From Parasponia andersonii (Eukaryota; Streptophyta; Magnoliopsida; Rosales; Cannabaceae): a stretch of 64,000 nucleotides of DNA. Shown here piece after piece: positions 1-12,675 of the stretch. Where the stretch lies: contig JXTB01000240.1 of assembly GCA_002914805.1 (NCBI GenBank), forward strand, positions 194,890 through 258,889. The letters are read 5' to 3'. Made by a program: the position numbers and the translations under genes. How positions within the stretch are numbered: position 1 is the stretch's first letter; the number at the start of each line of letters is the position of its first letter. The notes beneath the pieces are model-generated. The model was not told the origin of the DNA. It did no database searches and saw only the letters and a list, made by a program, of their open reading frames with translations.

Positions 1-145
1 CAAAAAAAAATAAAATGATAATAGTAAATAAATAAATAAGTTAGCTCAAAGATGCAAATCCAGAATAAGAAGAAAATCAATTAAGGGTATGAATACACAG
101 ATCGAGAAGAAACGAAAAGAAAGGGAATCAGAGAAAAGAGCTTAC

Positions 146-334
146 AGTGGGGCCATGAACAGGGTCGGAAGCAATGAATTCCTCGACATCGGAGGAGGAC
201 CAAGAGGGTAGTGGCTTGTCACGGTTAATGGACTTTGAATAGTTTTCCAAAAACGAAAACCTCTCACCCCAGAACTCCTTATACCCTTCCCAGTGCCTCC
301 TAAGGAACGATTGCGACGAAGAATCTTCCGCCAT
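146..334 (-). CDS. SDH6: SDH6 (succinate dehydrogenase subunit 6) first exon, partial
   Basis: Minus-strand coding exon that starts at the ATG at 334-332 (MAEDSSSQSFLRRHWEGYKE) and ends after SDPVHGPT at 146, directly before a GTAAG splice donor (141-145). An in-frame ATG 12 codons upstream (370) is possible, but the internal one fits the short acidic N-terminus I recall for this family. The run EGYKEFWGERFSFL, the block LPSWSSSDVEEFIASDP and the exon end match my memory of the plant-specific complex II subunit SDH6, a small mitochondrial inner-membrane protein of about 140 residues with a C-terminal hydrophobic part. That part would be encoded left of the window. SDH6 has no enzymatic motif; it is a plant accessory subunit of succinate:ubiquinone oxidoreductase. 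The family assignment rests on recollection, so moderately sure. Confidence 0.78.
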
Positions 335-1727
335 ATTCTTCTTCCTTCCTACTCTTCTCGGCTTTATCAATCAATCACAAACTCTCACTTACTCTTCTTT
401 GAAAACTGCATATGATTTTGTTTGGTTCTTTTCCCTTATTTTTTTGCCTTCCCCCCACCTTTTTTTTTTTTTTTTTCGGTTTGTTTTTTCATCCCAAAAA
501 ATCACTCAATTCTTTACTTGATAACCATTTGGTCCCTTAAAAAAATATGCTTTTCTAAAATGCAAAATGATAAGGACATTAAAATTTTATAAAAAAAAAT
601 TATAAAAATGATATGACATATATTTATTAAGTGAAATCAAGTATTTAAAATTTATGGTTAAAAATAGTGTCATATCACTAGTATAAGTCCTTTGTACAAA
701 ATTTTGTATCTCAATCTTTACTTTTAGAAGTACTCCAAAATTAAAAAATTACTGGTAGTTAAGTCTTTTTCTCTTTCGGGAAAATAGATTTAAAGTTTTG
801 AGCACACATTTGGATTTAGAAGAAAAAAAAGATAATATCATTTTTATATCTCGTATTTTAATATTTTGTTTAATTTATATATTCAGTTTTAGTTATTATC
901 AACATTGTTTCTTAGATTTAAAATCGGTTACAAATTTATACATTGACATAAATTTAGAGAAGTTAATTTACAATGATGATTTAATACACTTATTCTCAGA
1001 TTAATTTTTATGTGGCTTGTTTGTAATTTTTTTAAATAGGATCTTAGTAAATTAAGTGCTCTAAATTAGTGGCAAAGAATAAATTTATAACAGATTTCAA
1101 ATCTAAGAGTCAATGTTGATAATAACCAAAACAGAAGATACAAATTTAACAAAGTATCAAAATATAAGGTATAAAAGTGATTTTATCATTTAGAAAAATA
1201 ATGGGTTTCTATGACTTTCACATACATACATACATATATATATATATATAATGGGCCAGTTTTTTTTTCAATTCCTACACCTTTTAAAAAAAAAGTCATT
1301 TTCTAAAAATATTTTAGAAAAATGTCACTTTTTAAAATAGTAAATAGTAAATAGTAGCTAGTTTTTGAAAAACGATAATAATAACTAAAGGTATTTACAA
1401 TAAAAAATTAAAGAAAAAATAGTTTAACTAGTAATATAGATGTAAAATAATAAAAACTACAAAAAAAGAGACAAAAAAGAGAGAGAGAGAAAAAAAAGTT
1501 AACAAAAAAATAATTTGTTATAAATAGTAACTGACAGTCGGTAACCAACTTCAAACACTTGTAATTAGTAATCATTTTTTAAAAAATACTATTTTTCTAA
1601 AAACTAATTTTAAAAATAATATTTTTCTAAAAAACAAAATGTAGTACCAAAATTGGAAAAAAACTAACCTACTATATTTTTCAACATCTTTCCAAAAAAG
1701 TCTGTTTTCCTCAAAAAGAATTTGATC
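335..1727. other. AT-rich intergenic sequence upstream of SDH6
   Basis: Upstream region of the SDH6 exon. It contains a pyrimidine tract with a C run and a long T run near 440-480 and a CATA/TA microsatellite at 1221-1252. The short open frames here have random composition, and I see no conserved coding sequence. Confidence 0.6.
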
Positions 1728-1974
1728 TATATATCATCTGATTTTTTTAATAAAAAAAGTAAGACTTAACTAATAACTTCTATTTATTAAAAAGTAAGAA
1801 AAATACTTACTATTATTGAATCTCTAACCCACTCCATTAAGGATAATAGATTTTCACGCCTACTTCCGATGTGACTCAATCTTAGGATTGAGATCTCAGA
1901 TAGTCGATACTCTTACTACTTGAGTCAACCTATTTTATCAAAATATGGGAAAAAATTTATATATCATCTGATTT
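1728..1974 (-). mobile_element. Probable tRNA-derived SINE with target-site duplication
   Basis: A perfect 17-bp direct repeat (tatatatcatctgattt) occurs at 1728-1744 and 1958-1974 and encloses 213 bp. Read on the minus strand the insert contains GGTTGACTCAAGTAGTAAGAG, which resembles a tRNA A box region, followed about 25 bp later by AGATCTCAATCC, resembling a B box, and ends in an AT-rich tail next to the left repeat. That layout is what a plant SINE shows. About 25 bp of AT-rich sequence precede the A box, which is atypical, so the exact 5' end is uncertain. Confidence 0.5.
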
Positions 1975-2559
1975 AATTTGTAATAAAATAAGAAAAATAA
2001 AATATCACTACAAAGACCATCTCCAACTCACACCATAGAAATGGCATCAGGTGATGGCTTTACCTAACACTCATTTGACATTTTGGACTGTTATTGCATA
2101 ATTTTGTCCAAAACTAACAACTTTTTGCTACCAAAAAATAAAAATCATCCCTTTTATGTCCTATATATTTATTATTCTTATTTCATGGTTAATTTTATAT
2201 GAAGTAAAATTAATATATAAATAATATAAAATGTCAATTTACAATATAAAAACATTAAACAATTTTACAGATATTAATTAAAATGACATAACATTAAAAC
2301 TATTCGAACACTTACCATTATGCAAAATAAATATGATGCAATAATATTAGATAAACTCAAATACAAAGCATTAAATTACATAATATTCAAACTAATACGA
2401 AATACATAATGCGTTATACATATAATGCAATAACATTACATAAACTTGAATGTTTGATATCAAAATTACATAATAGTCAAACTAAACTCGAATACTAAAC
2501 ACAATGCAAAATAAATATAAAGCAATAACATTATATAAACTGGACCAATAATTTAGTAT

Positions 2560-3340
2560 TATGATAGATCAGTTCCAGATCCTTTAATATCATTTAAGTA
2601 TTGATCGAAAGCATTAATGGCAGAAGAATCCTTATTGTTGTTCCCAAGCCTTTTTTTGTGTAATTCTTATTTGTTCAGCTTGAAAATACTTATATACATT
2701 TGGATCAACAATGGAATTTAAGTCTCGAGATAAAATTTTATTTTCTTATCTCCTTTTTTTTGAAGCCCAAATTCAACTGCTGGATATCTATTTGTACCTA
2801 CATTTCTAAGCTGATCTTTTCTAACATCTCTATAAATCATCAATTTTTTTATGCTGTGCAAGGTAGATGACATTTTTCATCATTTTTTCTTTTTAATTTG
2901 GCTTTCTTCACCCCAACCGTCATTAGTATGAAGTATCATCAAAACCATCATCATTGAAATTGGGAGAAAATTATGTCAACCCAGAAGATGATAATATAGG
3001 AGATTCAGGAGTGACAATATTTGACCAGGATGAATCATAGTTCCTAGTTTTACTTCGAATAGCTTGTCTTGCAGTGGGGATTTTATTTTTAAAATTTTCA
3101 AAATCCTTAACTATATTCCAAATATGATCAAATTTGAAGCCTTTTTAGACAACTCAAACTAAACTGTTAAATGAATTTCATCATTTTCTTTAATTATCAG
3201 ATTGGATTGCAAACCTTTATAAGACAAATTTATTGATTTGCTATAAATAGCATACTATATTATGATATGATTCACAATCCTTAATTATTGTTTAAAAATC
3301 GATCTTCTCCTTTTGTCTACCTTTCAAAACAAACTTAGCC
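2560..3340 (-). pseudogene. PIF/Harbinger ORF1 relic (Myb-like / NAM-associated type)
   Basis: Read on the minus strand, 3148-3060 gives KGFKFDHIWNIVKDFENF followed by KNKIPTARQAIRSK. This resembles the FKFDHVWxILKxFEKF block of plant ORF1 proteins annotated as no-apical-meristem-associated C-terminal or Myb/SANT-like. Further down, around 2720-2620, come VDPNVYKYFQAEQIRITQKK and a stop, corresponding to the C-terminal helical part. In active elements ORF1 is the DNA-binding partner of the transposase. No continuous reading frame remains; several stops and frameshifts are visible. It is transcribed away from the transposase relic. Confidence 0.6.
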
Positions 3341-3639
3341 CATATTTCTTCAATTCGAAAATAATTTTAATATTAGAGGTCTAATTTTTTGTATCATATT
3401 CCCACTTCCTCTTCAGAATCATGAACATGATTCATTAATGATGAATAATACGACAAGGACTAATGAAGCAGAAGAAGTGATACATTAGGTGATTGTTAAC
3501 AACAACATGTTCATTGTTAATAATTTCAATCAACAAAATAACCAAGTGACTTATGGTGGCTCAATTCTTGGTCATGCAGTTATCCATCATGACTAGGAAA
3601 TCACTGATCACAATTTTTTCAACGATTACTTGCTAAGAA

Positions 3640-4690
3640 CACAATGATACCATATTTCATCGACGATATCGAATGTCCTGAAGTTTGTTCTTTTATATTG
3701 TTGATGCGGTCAAAGATCATGACGACTACTTCTAACAATGAAGTGATGGACTTAGTAGACTCAGATTATCAACTTTACTAAAAGTAATAGATTTGTTCTA
3801 GATGTTGACATGTGGTCTATTGGTAGATGCTATGGAGGAATACATTAAAATAAGTGAGTCAATTATAATTGAAAGTAAAGAGAGATTTTGTCATGTTATT
3901 ATTAAGATATTTACAAAACAATATCTAAGAACACTTATTGCTAACGACATTCCCAGACTACTCTATGTTAGTCAATAACGTGATTTTCTAAGAATGCTAG
4001 ACAATCTAGATTATATGTAGTGGAAGTGGAAAAATTGTACAACAGTATGGGTTGGACAATAGGCAAGTCGTAATGGGTCATCAACTATTATTCTCAAAGC
4101 TATAATATATTATGATCTTTAGATATAGCATGCATATTTTGGTAATGCTGGGTACAAACAATGATACAATGTCTTTGAGTCATCTCATTGTTTTTTTTCT
4201 AATCTAGCTCCAGATATTGCTCCTCTTACTTACTATGTTATTCAAGCAAAAAGTATACCATGGGTTATTATTTACCTGATAGTATATGCCCAAAATGGTC
4301 AAGTATTACACAAACTATTCATCAGTCGCAAGGTTGAAGGAAAAAAATATTTTTTTATGAAACAAGAAGCATGTAGAAAATACGTAAAACATGCTTTCAG
4401 AGTTTTCTAGTCACAGTTCGCAGTTATGGTAGGAACAACATGTTTTTGGGGAAAAAAATGTATTACATAACATAATAATGACTGCGTCAATTATTACACA
4501 CAACATGATAATCATTGATGGACATGACCTTGATGTGCCAGTTCTAGAAGTAGAAATAGTAGTAGACAAAAATATAAGATTTCGTCAATTTATTACTTGT
4601 TAGAGATAAATCAAGGATAAAGATGCTCACATTATGTTTTGTAATGCATTAATTGATCATATGTGGGAGAAGTGCACTAATTCATAAGGT
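3640..4690 (+). pseudogene. PIF/Harbinger transposase relic (plant transposon protein, DDE type)
   Basis: Plus-strand frames give, in order, EEYIKISESIIIES and QYLRTLIANDIPRLL (about 3830-3965), MLDNLDYM-stop-WKWKNC (about 3990-4035), TMGYYLPDSICPKWSS (about 4258-4305), ACRKYVKHAF (about 4370-4400), then IMTACVIITHNMIII (about 4470-4515) and a C-terminal HMWEKC (about 4660). These line up in order with the plant Harbinger transposase (DDE_Tnp_4 / PF04827-like). The first two catalytic Asp positions (LDYM, LPDS) are still readable. The Glu of the usual ERAF block reads as Lys (KHAF). Multiple stops and frameshifts make it inactive. Confidence 0.78.
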
Positions 4691-5116
4691 TAAATGAACA
4701 TCAATGTTTATTTTTCACATTTGTGTTTATGTTTAAATATTTAATGCAATGTTTTGGGTTCATTGTAAATTTTTTTATGTAAATTTATTATTAAATAATA
4801 TATTAATAGTAAATTGGTAATACAAGTTAATAGAATATAATTTATTAATCTATTAGTTTGTACATCTTTATTAAATAATAAAACATATTATTAGATTAAT
4901 ACGTGAAAAAAAATTTGTATGTAGGCATTATTGATGAAATAGATGAATAGTTGGGAATTAGAAAAAAGTCATATAACAAATGGATAAAAACAAGAAATAC
5001 TTTTTCTTTGTTAGAAACTGTGTAGTTGCTTAGAGACAAAGTTACTATTTAATGTGATAGTTACACCAAAAGTAAAAGTCATATTATTTTGGTATAATAA
5101 GTTGGAGATGCTTTGA

Positions 5117-6848
5117 CAATGTACCCTCCTTTCTAAAACATGCCTAAAACATCAAAGAATCAACTCCTTTCAATTTACCATATCAAATATTCTGAATCCA
5201 ATACTCTTAATTTTATCACGAAAATTCTCTTTCAAGTTTTGTGAGACAATTACAAAACTACTGAACGTACTATTATCATTGCAATTTCTAAGACACATAT
5301 TTATAATAAAGCATGTATAGAATCTTAATCCTACTTAAACTCCTTATGTTTATAATCAAGCAAGTGTATAATATCACAATAGATCTTATTTGCAAAATTT
5401 GTCCCTAGTTATACATGTTTAGCAGATTAGTCCTTTTCCTGTAATGTTACAGCACTTGGGCATTTTGGCTCCCGTCGTCCAATTCTATCGTTAGTCATCC
5501 CCAACATTTCTTCTAGTGAAAAAAAAAATTCTCAGAGAAAAAGTATAAATAAAAAGTTAGATGTATGGTTAATGTACAATTATTTGTGTAGTTAAAAAAT
5601 CGATAAAATAAGATATTTATTAATGGAAGAGCTCAAATTAATATATGTGTTCTTTTGCTAACTAACGTTGTGAAATCTCTTTTTGGGTGATTAAATTAAT
5701 TTTTTATGAGGACTTTAATGCAAAAAGGAAAAAACCAAAAGATTGAGGACGAATTTGCCAACAGGAATAAAGGTCGGTGACCAATCATGCAAATAACTTT
5801 TCACCTAATATCCTTCGAAAAAATTGACTAGGAATTGGACGGTAGGTAGGGATGTAAATGCCAAAATAAAAAAGACTGAGAACTAATTTGCTAAAGTATA
5901 AGGTGGGAACTAATAATGCTAATAAGCAAAAGGAAATAATAACTCAACTCTCCTTGGCTTAGATAATGAATGAAGGTCCGGTTCAAGAATTAGGACCGAG
6001 TTTTGAACTCCAAATTCACTATGTCAATCAGACTATTCAATCAATTGCTGTATTTTTATGAGCAAAACAGAATCAGAATTCAGATGTTATTAAAAGACTA
6101 ACATGTCGAGAGGACTCACTTTTGCAGTCTCAATTCCTAATCGACAACATTCAGCCATAAAAAGAGTGCCCGTGGTAGACATGGGACGTAAGCCACGATT
6201 ACTAATCGACTACTCCTTAAAGGGAATGAATGGACACAGAATCCTTCCTGTTAGATGTAACTTAACTGACATGCAAGCCTTTCCCTTTCCTCATTTAATT
6301 TCCTCTCCATTACATATTAATAAACATGCCCGTAATCTATCATAAGAGAGAAATCGACAGACTTGAATTACACTCTAACAGGTCTACCTAACATATTCAG
6401 AAATCATGGACTCAGACAATTCAAGGTCCTCACAGCTTTGATTATAAAGTAGGAGAAACAACACACACTTGTTCCAGTTCAGCGCTCCAGAAATAAGAAA
6501 AGTAAAACTACATGCCTTAAATCAATCCGGTACATCTAATAAATATGCATGTCTAAAAATAGCTTTCAAATCCGTAACTTAAAAAGACTATTAGACAGAA
6601 CCGTAACTTAAAGGTGATATTTGGTACCCAGAGGCGGCCAAAATTTGAGCATAATTCCAGTCCTCGACGTTCTCAAAAATGGTGCAGGGTGTCCTAGGGG
6701 GTCGGGGTGGAAACTGACCGGTGGTATGGGAGATGGAGGATATAGACGAAGTTACTTATTTAGTCTAGCATAAATGGGGGGAAAAAAAAAAGCTGTCCTA
6801 TAAGGGGAAGATTCTTTCATCTTCTATAAAAATCAGGAAGTCCTTGAT
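5117..6848. other. Intergenic, no gene recognised
   Basis: Sequence between the Harbinger element and the SSL stop codon. A short plus-strand open frame at 6103-6345 has no recognisable domain. 6590-6848 is the likely 3' UTR side of the SSL gene. Confidence 0.5.
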
Positions 6849-9800
6849 TCAATTTAAGTCGTAAACTGCAATGAAAGGCATCAGAACACTGCCCATCCAC
6901 AATTTCCCATCCTTCTCCTCCACTTCACTAACAGCTTTGACAACCTTCCCCTGACTGTCCTCCAATATCTGCAAAAGCTTACCCTCTGGGCTATACTTAG
7001 CAACTACTCCACTAGGCCAGCCTCCAATTTGAAGCAAGAACTGGATTTTTGCAGAAATTGGGAACTTCAGAATGAATTTCCTCGCCTTTGGGTACAATGC
7101 ACATAGGTAAGCATATATGGTCTGGCGACAGTGTATTCCCACCCAAAATTCACCCTTTTCATTGGTCCTGACATTATCAGGAAATCCGGGGAGGATGGCA
7201 AGTACCTCTGAGGTTCCTGCCTTTTCCCCTTTCAACCAATACTTGCTTAACCTGCATAACCAATAATGGAATCACTTTCAATCAGAACAAGATTGTTGCA
7301 AGAAAACATTACCAGACTACTAAATAGCTTGAGTTCTGACAGATAACCAGTAGAATATGTTCAAAACAAGCCTGTCTGCTACTGGAATTATACCTATTCT
7401 AGTTTTATAAGACAACCTATCACATAATTTAAAATTTACCGAATCTTTGCTCATTATGTTAAGAGAATATTATGTGTTATTTCATTTTATTTTATTTTAT
7501 AAGGGTTATCAAACTAAGGACCTCAATATTGGAGTTAATACGACCGCAGCTGCAGTTGCAAGCAGTTTCTAATGCCAACATATCCTCCAGATTGATGCTG
7601 TGATTCTTGGGCATGAAATTTAACATCATCCTTCAAGGTTGCGCTCCTAAGATTGACAATTACAAAGCATATGGCTGCACAAAACTTGTTTTGCTCCTTT
7701 CTAAAATCCACTAAATTCAATATTCATTGATTCCTCAATTTGTTGTCCAAGTAGTCCTAATATATTCGTGAAGTGCAGAGCTACATACTTGTATAGAAAA
7801 TTGAATGGAACTACATATGAGAAAACATATTTTTACCTGCCCAACGACCCTTCACAGTAGACAAAGAAGGAACCATCCTTGCTTAGGGACAAACCATTGG
7901 GAAATTGGATATTCCTAACAAGAACTGTAGTTTCCTTTGTTTTCGGATCATACTTCAGAACCCTGCCACTATTATCTCCGGAGAAAACCAACTGTAAGAA
8001 GTTCCTGGAAAAAACTATAATGTTAGAAGTAATGTACGGTATTCTCTTCTGTTTATACACACACAAGGAGAGGCAAATTAAAAAAATGAAGGCCAGCATG
8101 ACAAAGGGCTATATTAAATACTTGCTTTATTATTGAATGTCTTCTGCTTTAATGACTAAATATAGTGGACTCAATCCACAGGCTTATGGTAATTTACGAT
8201 TTGTATGGTATCTGGCAGACAGTATAGAATGAAGTTCAGAAGCCGGAGGAAAGAGGAGACCTAGCAGAAATCTCAGAGAATTCACAGAGAAATATTAGTA
8301 AGGGGCAGAAATCTTAGAAAGAATTTAGGGCAAAAATTGTTAAAGCAGAAAGTGACAACTCAAATAGTTGGTTAACCTGTTGGAGTGAGTGGTCGATTCT
8401 TTCCCAAATAGCAAAAATAAATAGATAAATAAAGAGAAAAAAATTAGATTTTTTAAATAATTTGATAATACAAGTACTGAAGAACTCTGGAAATTCATCA
8501 GATATTGAGGTTGTTGACCGACATCAACAGTTTTATACTAGAGACTCAATATTGTTAGAAGAATCTCACCTAACTAGATTGATTTCAAGTCCAAAAACGT
8601 GTAGCAACTGATTCATAAAAATGGAAAATCTGCGAGAATGTAAAAGATGTGCAAAACTGACCAGAGTTTCAAACAAGGGGACAGAAAATAGTCATAGGAT
8701 TTGTAAGTTGGTTGACTGAAAGAAAATATGATAACACTAAGGGGAGAGATTTCTTGATATTCAGGAACTCATAAAATTTAAAACAGTAAGGTGTCATCTA
8801 TTACTACATGACTCAAAAAATAACGACTGAGATGTCAATGCACTACAAGCAGATGCGAGATTGATAGTATGAAATAATTAAAAATCGCTGCATCCAGCTA
8901 ATTGAGTGTGTGAAGGCTCAGATGCTGGGCATGGTGACTGCAACATTCTCCAAATGTCACTTTTTAACATTGAGTTATGAGAAACTGAATAATATTCAGA
9001 GTGAAAAAATACCTACAAAAAAACTATGGGTGTAAAGATAACTGAGGCGTAATAAAAATAACAAACAACCTTCATTTTTCAAAGAATGAAGCATCAATGT
9101 GAAAGTAGGAATACCACCCTTCAATGAATTCCTCTCTCTCTCTCTCCAAAATAAAAAGAATAAGGCATCCTAGACACAATTATATAGAAGTTCATTTATA
9201 ATGAAATAACAGGAAAGTGATTTGTGTTTTATGCACTTCGCTACGAACGTGTGCTCCGTGTTGAGAGCACAATGCAACAGATAAGTGAATGCTCATTGTT
9301 CTATTCTATGCAGTTGAGTATGTGACACATTGATAACAGTATTTTCAGCAATGCCCTCAGGCTTCACATCTTAAACCTCTCGAACAGAAACAATTTCAAA
9401 CCAGACTCTGTTAGCATCTTAAAAAGAATAGCACATGCATCCTACCTCCTCTGGTACTTGTTGCTGCTGTCTGTAAAATAGACATTCCCCTCTTCATCCA
9501 TGTCTAGATCATTAGTAAACCACAATGGCACTCCTTCTGCCTCAGTTGTAAGTGATGTTGCCAGACCACCTTCAGGCCCTACCTTGAATAGTCCAAGATA
9601 TGCATCTGCAATGTATAAATCTCCCGTTTTCTTGTCAAACCGAAGCCCCAAAGGCCGGCCACAGATGTGCTCATTCTTAAGGTAACTTAAAGCTGATGGT
9701 TTGGGATCACAAATTTCTGACCTTAATCCACACAGAAATCAAAGAAAAAAAAGGTATCAGAACATAAGGAAATTGTTAATGCAAACTCATAATAGAGAGA

Positions 9801-11020
9801 CGATCATTTCAGAGGAAAAACAAGAACATGATTCAGATTCAACTAGAAAACTACTTTCATAGAATGACATATAGGCCATATTCTAATGTCCATGTTAATT
9901 TTTAATAGTTCACTCCGGTGAACTTGTTGAAATATTATCCAATAGATATAACTCTAGAAATTGAAATCATATAAGAAAAGAAAAAAAAAATCGAGGATAC
10001 CCACAGGATATTGCTATAATGGATTTGCAGCAGGTAACTATATTACAAACCTTATTTGGGATATCTACATGACAATAATTATTCTGTACTCAAATGAGAA
10101 GTAAAGAATCCCGGACTGAATATCAACAAACTGTCTACGCTTTGTCCATGCAATTCAACATATATATTGATAGCCTGTTCACAAGTAAAATAGTTGACAC
10201 TCACAGTACCAAAGCCACATAAAATTTCTCAAAAGACCTTGAAAATCCTCACAGTGAACTGGTACTGAAATTGGCCCAATGCAATATTTCTTATCTTTAC
10301 AAAAGCTCTGCATGTTTACGGAGAAATCATAACTCTAAAGCTGAGACAGCCTATAAATATAATATGCTGTAGTGCAAAGTACCACAATTACTATAATGAA
10401 TTCTCAGCTCTATGCATAACTGGTTGCAAATACTTCACTTGAGAACATCATAAACCCCGTAATTAATGATCATCCATACAGGAAAACTATATACAATAAC
10501 AATTGGATATATTCGCGTATACACAACTTCATACTAAACCAACCTTTCATTCCTAAACAAATGACTCAACTTGCAAACCCAATGAACCAAGTAAACCAAT
10601 CAACAATACCAAAACACATTAAGAAATTCAACCATTGAAAAACGCAAACTAGCCAAAAAAAAAAACCAAAAACCCATCTCGAAAAACTCACCTATTGGGC
10701 GAAGTATAGGCGAAATCGGTCCAGGATTGGCCATTCCAGAACAAAATTCTTCCATCGGCGACCCCAGTGTAGGGCCCACGACCAAGAGAATCAAAGGCGA
10801 CACTCTCAGGGCCCTGTACCTCGTTCAGGAACTTGATCTCCGCCTTCTGGAGCAAATTCTGGTGGTCCCTCTCGGCGGGAAGCTCGGACCAAGGTGAGAG
10901 GTCGACCTTGTGAGCTTCGAAGTCGGGGTAGTCGGAGATGGCGCTGTGGTTAAAAGGGTCTGTTGCACAGTAGAGAGCTAGGAGGAGAAACGATCCAGCG
11001 AGATATCGGGTAAACGCCAT
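6849..11020 (-). CDS. Strictosidine synthase-like (SSL/APMAP family) protein, four exons, complete
   Basis: Exons on the minus strand: 11020-10692, 9721-9446, 8004-7837 and 7251-6849. All introns follow GT-AG (donors GTGAGT, GTAGG, GTAAAA), every junction splits an AG|G arginine codon, and the lengths sum to 1176 nt, giving 391 residues plus TGA. The start is the ATG at 11020 (MAFTRYLAGSF); an in-frame ATG 29 codons upstream would force translation of the CT repeat. The N-terminus has a hydrophobic signal anchor (LAGSFLLLALYC). Family blocks follow: GPYTGVADGRILFWNG, EICDPKPSALSYL, HICGRPLGLRFDKKTGDLY, TEAEGVPLWFTNDLD, FTDSS and VFSGDNSGRVLKYDP. This is the six-bladed beta-propeller fold of strictosidine synthase; plant members with these motifs are SSL4/5-type proteins of the endomembrane system. 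They are generally not Pictet-Spengler synthases, and their substrate is not settled. It looks functional. Confidence 0.93.
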
Positions 11021-11026
11021 AGCCAG

Positions 11027-11065
<39 letters not shown>

Positions 11066-11066
11066 G
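11027..11066. repeat. GA/CT microsatellite in the SSL 5' leader
   Basis: A run of about 17 GA dinucleotides sits only a few bases upstream of the SSL start codon, read as CT on the coding strand. CT-rich leaders are common in plant 5' UTRs. Its closeness to the ATG makes length variation likely to touch the leader but not the protein. Confidence 0.85.
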
Positions 11067-11279
11067 TTTTTGAGGGGTGAGGAGATGGGGGCAATTGCAA
11101 ACTGCAACGTTTAAATTTCGAGGAGGAGTTATGTTTGGATGGAAGACAAGTGGGAAATGCTTATTGAATTTCGAGATTATCAATGTGGGTGGGTCGGTAG
11201 AGGTAGGTCGGCACATTTTGGTTAGCCGGTACAAACTGGGCGAGTATGTTATCGAATCACGAGGGGAATATTAGAGTGG

Positions 11280-12185
11280 TTGCCTTTCGTTTGTTTCAAT
11301 AAATTTTTATGTTTCTTTTTTTTTTTTTATAACTAAATATCCCATATTTTTTGGGGTGGACGTAGTACCTTCAAACGAGACGAGACCGGTCTTACTTGTG
11401 TGTTTGAACCCAAATTATGTTTTAACCCATATAAATTATTATAAATTATTTAAAATATAATTTATATTGACCCAAACATGAATAGAACTAGCTATTATAA
11501 TGGATTACATTCGTGATCTGTATTTTTATATTTGGTATATTTATATAGGACACTAATTTAATAGGTATTTTTTTTTACTTATATATAGATATCATTTTGA
11601 TTAATAAAATTTTATCATGCATATTTTTATAATAAAAAATAAATAACCAAATAACATTAATAATACACGTCTTTTTATATGTATTATTATAATTATTAGA
11701 TCTAATGGTTAAAAAAAATACCTATTAAATTGGCAACAATACATATATCTCTCATATTTTACACTTTAATATCACTTGAAAATCGGACATTTATTAAATG
11801 TACCTAAAAATCAGACATTGTGTTATAAGATCCACACAAAGAGTGTAACTTTTGCATTTTGTTTATTATTATTATTATTATTTCTATTCTCTAGTCTTAT
11901 CATCTAATATTCGGATCCAATTTCATATTTTAATGGTAGAGAAATTTGATTAAATATGCTCTCTTAAGATCTAACTTTTTTCTCACTTCTCCTTTCTGCC
12001 GCTCTCAATTTCTCTGTCAAATAAATAATGTCAAATTAGTTGAAGGTGAAAAACATTATAAAAACTCAAATTAGTATTAAAGAAGATTGTCGAAACAATA
12101 CATCAAAGAGAGAAAAAAATATACATTGGAGCTCCAAAATAAAAAGAGAAAAAACTTGAAAAATGGGTAAATAATTTATGTGTTA
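11280..12185. other. AT-rich intergenic sequence
   Basis: Upstream of SSL and downstream of nothing recognisable. It has a short TTA-repeat tract near 11866-11882 and no coding signal on either strand. Confidence 0.55.
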
Positions 12186-12189
12186 AATA

Positions 12190-12675
12190 ATTTATAGGTT
12201 TTAAAGATCTTACCGCTTTCAATCAAGCCTTGCTAGCAAACAAGAGTGGCAGATCCTTTATAATCCATAGGCTCTATGGAAAATATTTCAAGGAAGGCCA
12301 TTTTCTTGAAGCTAAATAGGCTGGGAATGGTAGCTCATTCTAGCTGGGTATCTTGTGGGTGCGTAAAGCTTTGCAACACGAATTAGTAATGGTAATTTTG
12401 TGAAGATATTTAGTGATCTATGGATACCTAGGCCAAGCCTCTTCACGAAACTTAGGAGAGTGGACCTAGATTTAAAGGTTTTGGATCTCTTTGTTTGTTC
12501 GACAGAGTGGAATGAGGAAAAAGTAGAGAACATATTTTGGCCTATCAATGTTGATTTGGTGCTAGAAATCCCTTTAAGCTATGAGGATTGTGACGACAAA
12601 CAAGTGTGGCACTACGATGAGAAAGGTATTTACCTCGTAAAGTCTGGGTACAAAGTGAATATGGAGCGTAGGAAC
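12190..12675 (+). pseudogene. LINE (L1-type) ORF2 relic, 5' part
   Basis: Plus-strand frames give FKDLTAFNQALLANK, YGKYFKEGHFLEAK, then FVKIFSDLWIPRPSLF, DLDLKVLDLFV, VENIFWPINVDLVLEIPLS and VWHYDEKGIYLVKSGYKVN. This is the stretch after the reverse transcriptase core leading into the zinc-binding domain (zf-RVT) of plant L1-type ORF2 proteins. There are stops and at least one frameshift near 12240-12400. The reading is cut at 12675 by the E1 LTR retrotransposon and resumes at 22313 in the same frame (MERRN joined to YPNALDNIF). The upstream endonuclease and RT core are absent, as in a 5'-truncated LINE. Confidence 0.82.

Larger units (their letters stand above)
2011..5116 (+). mobile_element. 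Degenerate PIF/Harbinger DNA transposon
   Basis: The ends carry matching terminal inverted repeats: caaagaccatctccaact at 2011-2028 and agttggagatgctttga at 5100-5116 (reverse complement tcaaagcatctccaact). CATCTCCAAC termini are common in plant Harbinger elements. Inside is the expected two-gene layout, an ORF1 relic on the minus strand and a DDE transposase relic on the plus strand, divergently arranged around 3.4 kb. A 3-bp target duplication could not be fixed, since the outermost bases have decayed. About 3.1 kb. Confidence 0.75.

Noticed and set aside
6103-6345. 80-codon plus-strand open frame
   Set aside because: No domain, ordinary AT-rich surroundings and no splice or promoter context; likely chance.
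6849-11020. A true strictosidine synthase of alkaloid biosynthesis
   Set aside because: Motifs match the widespread SSL4/5-type proteins; nothing in the window suggests an alkaloid pathway.
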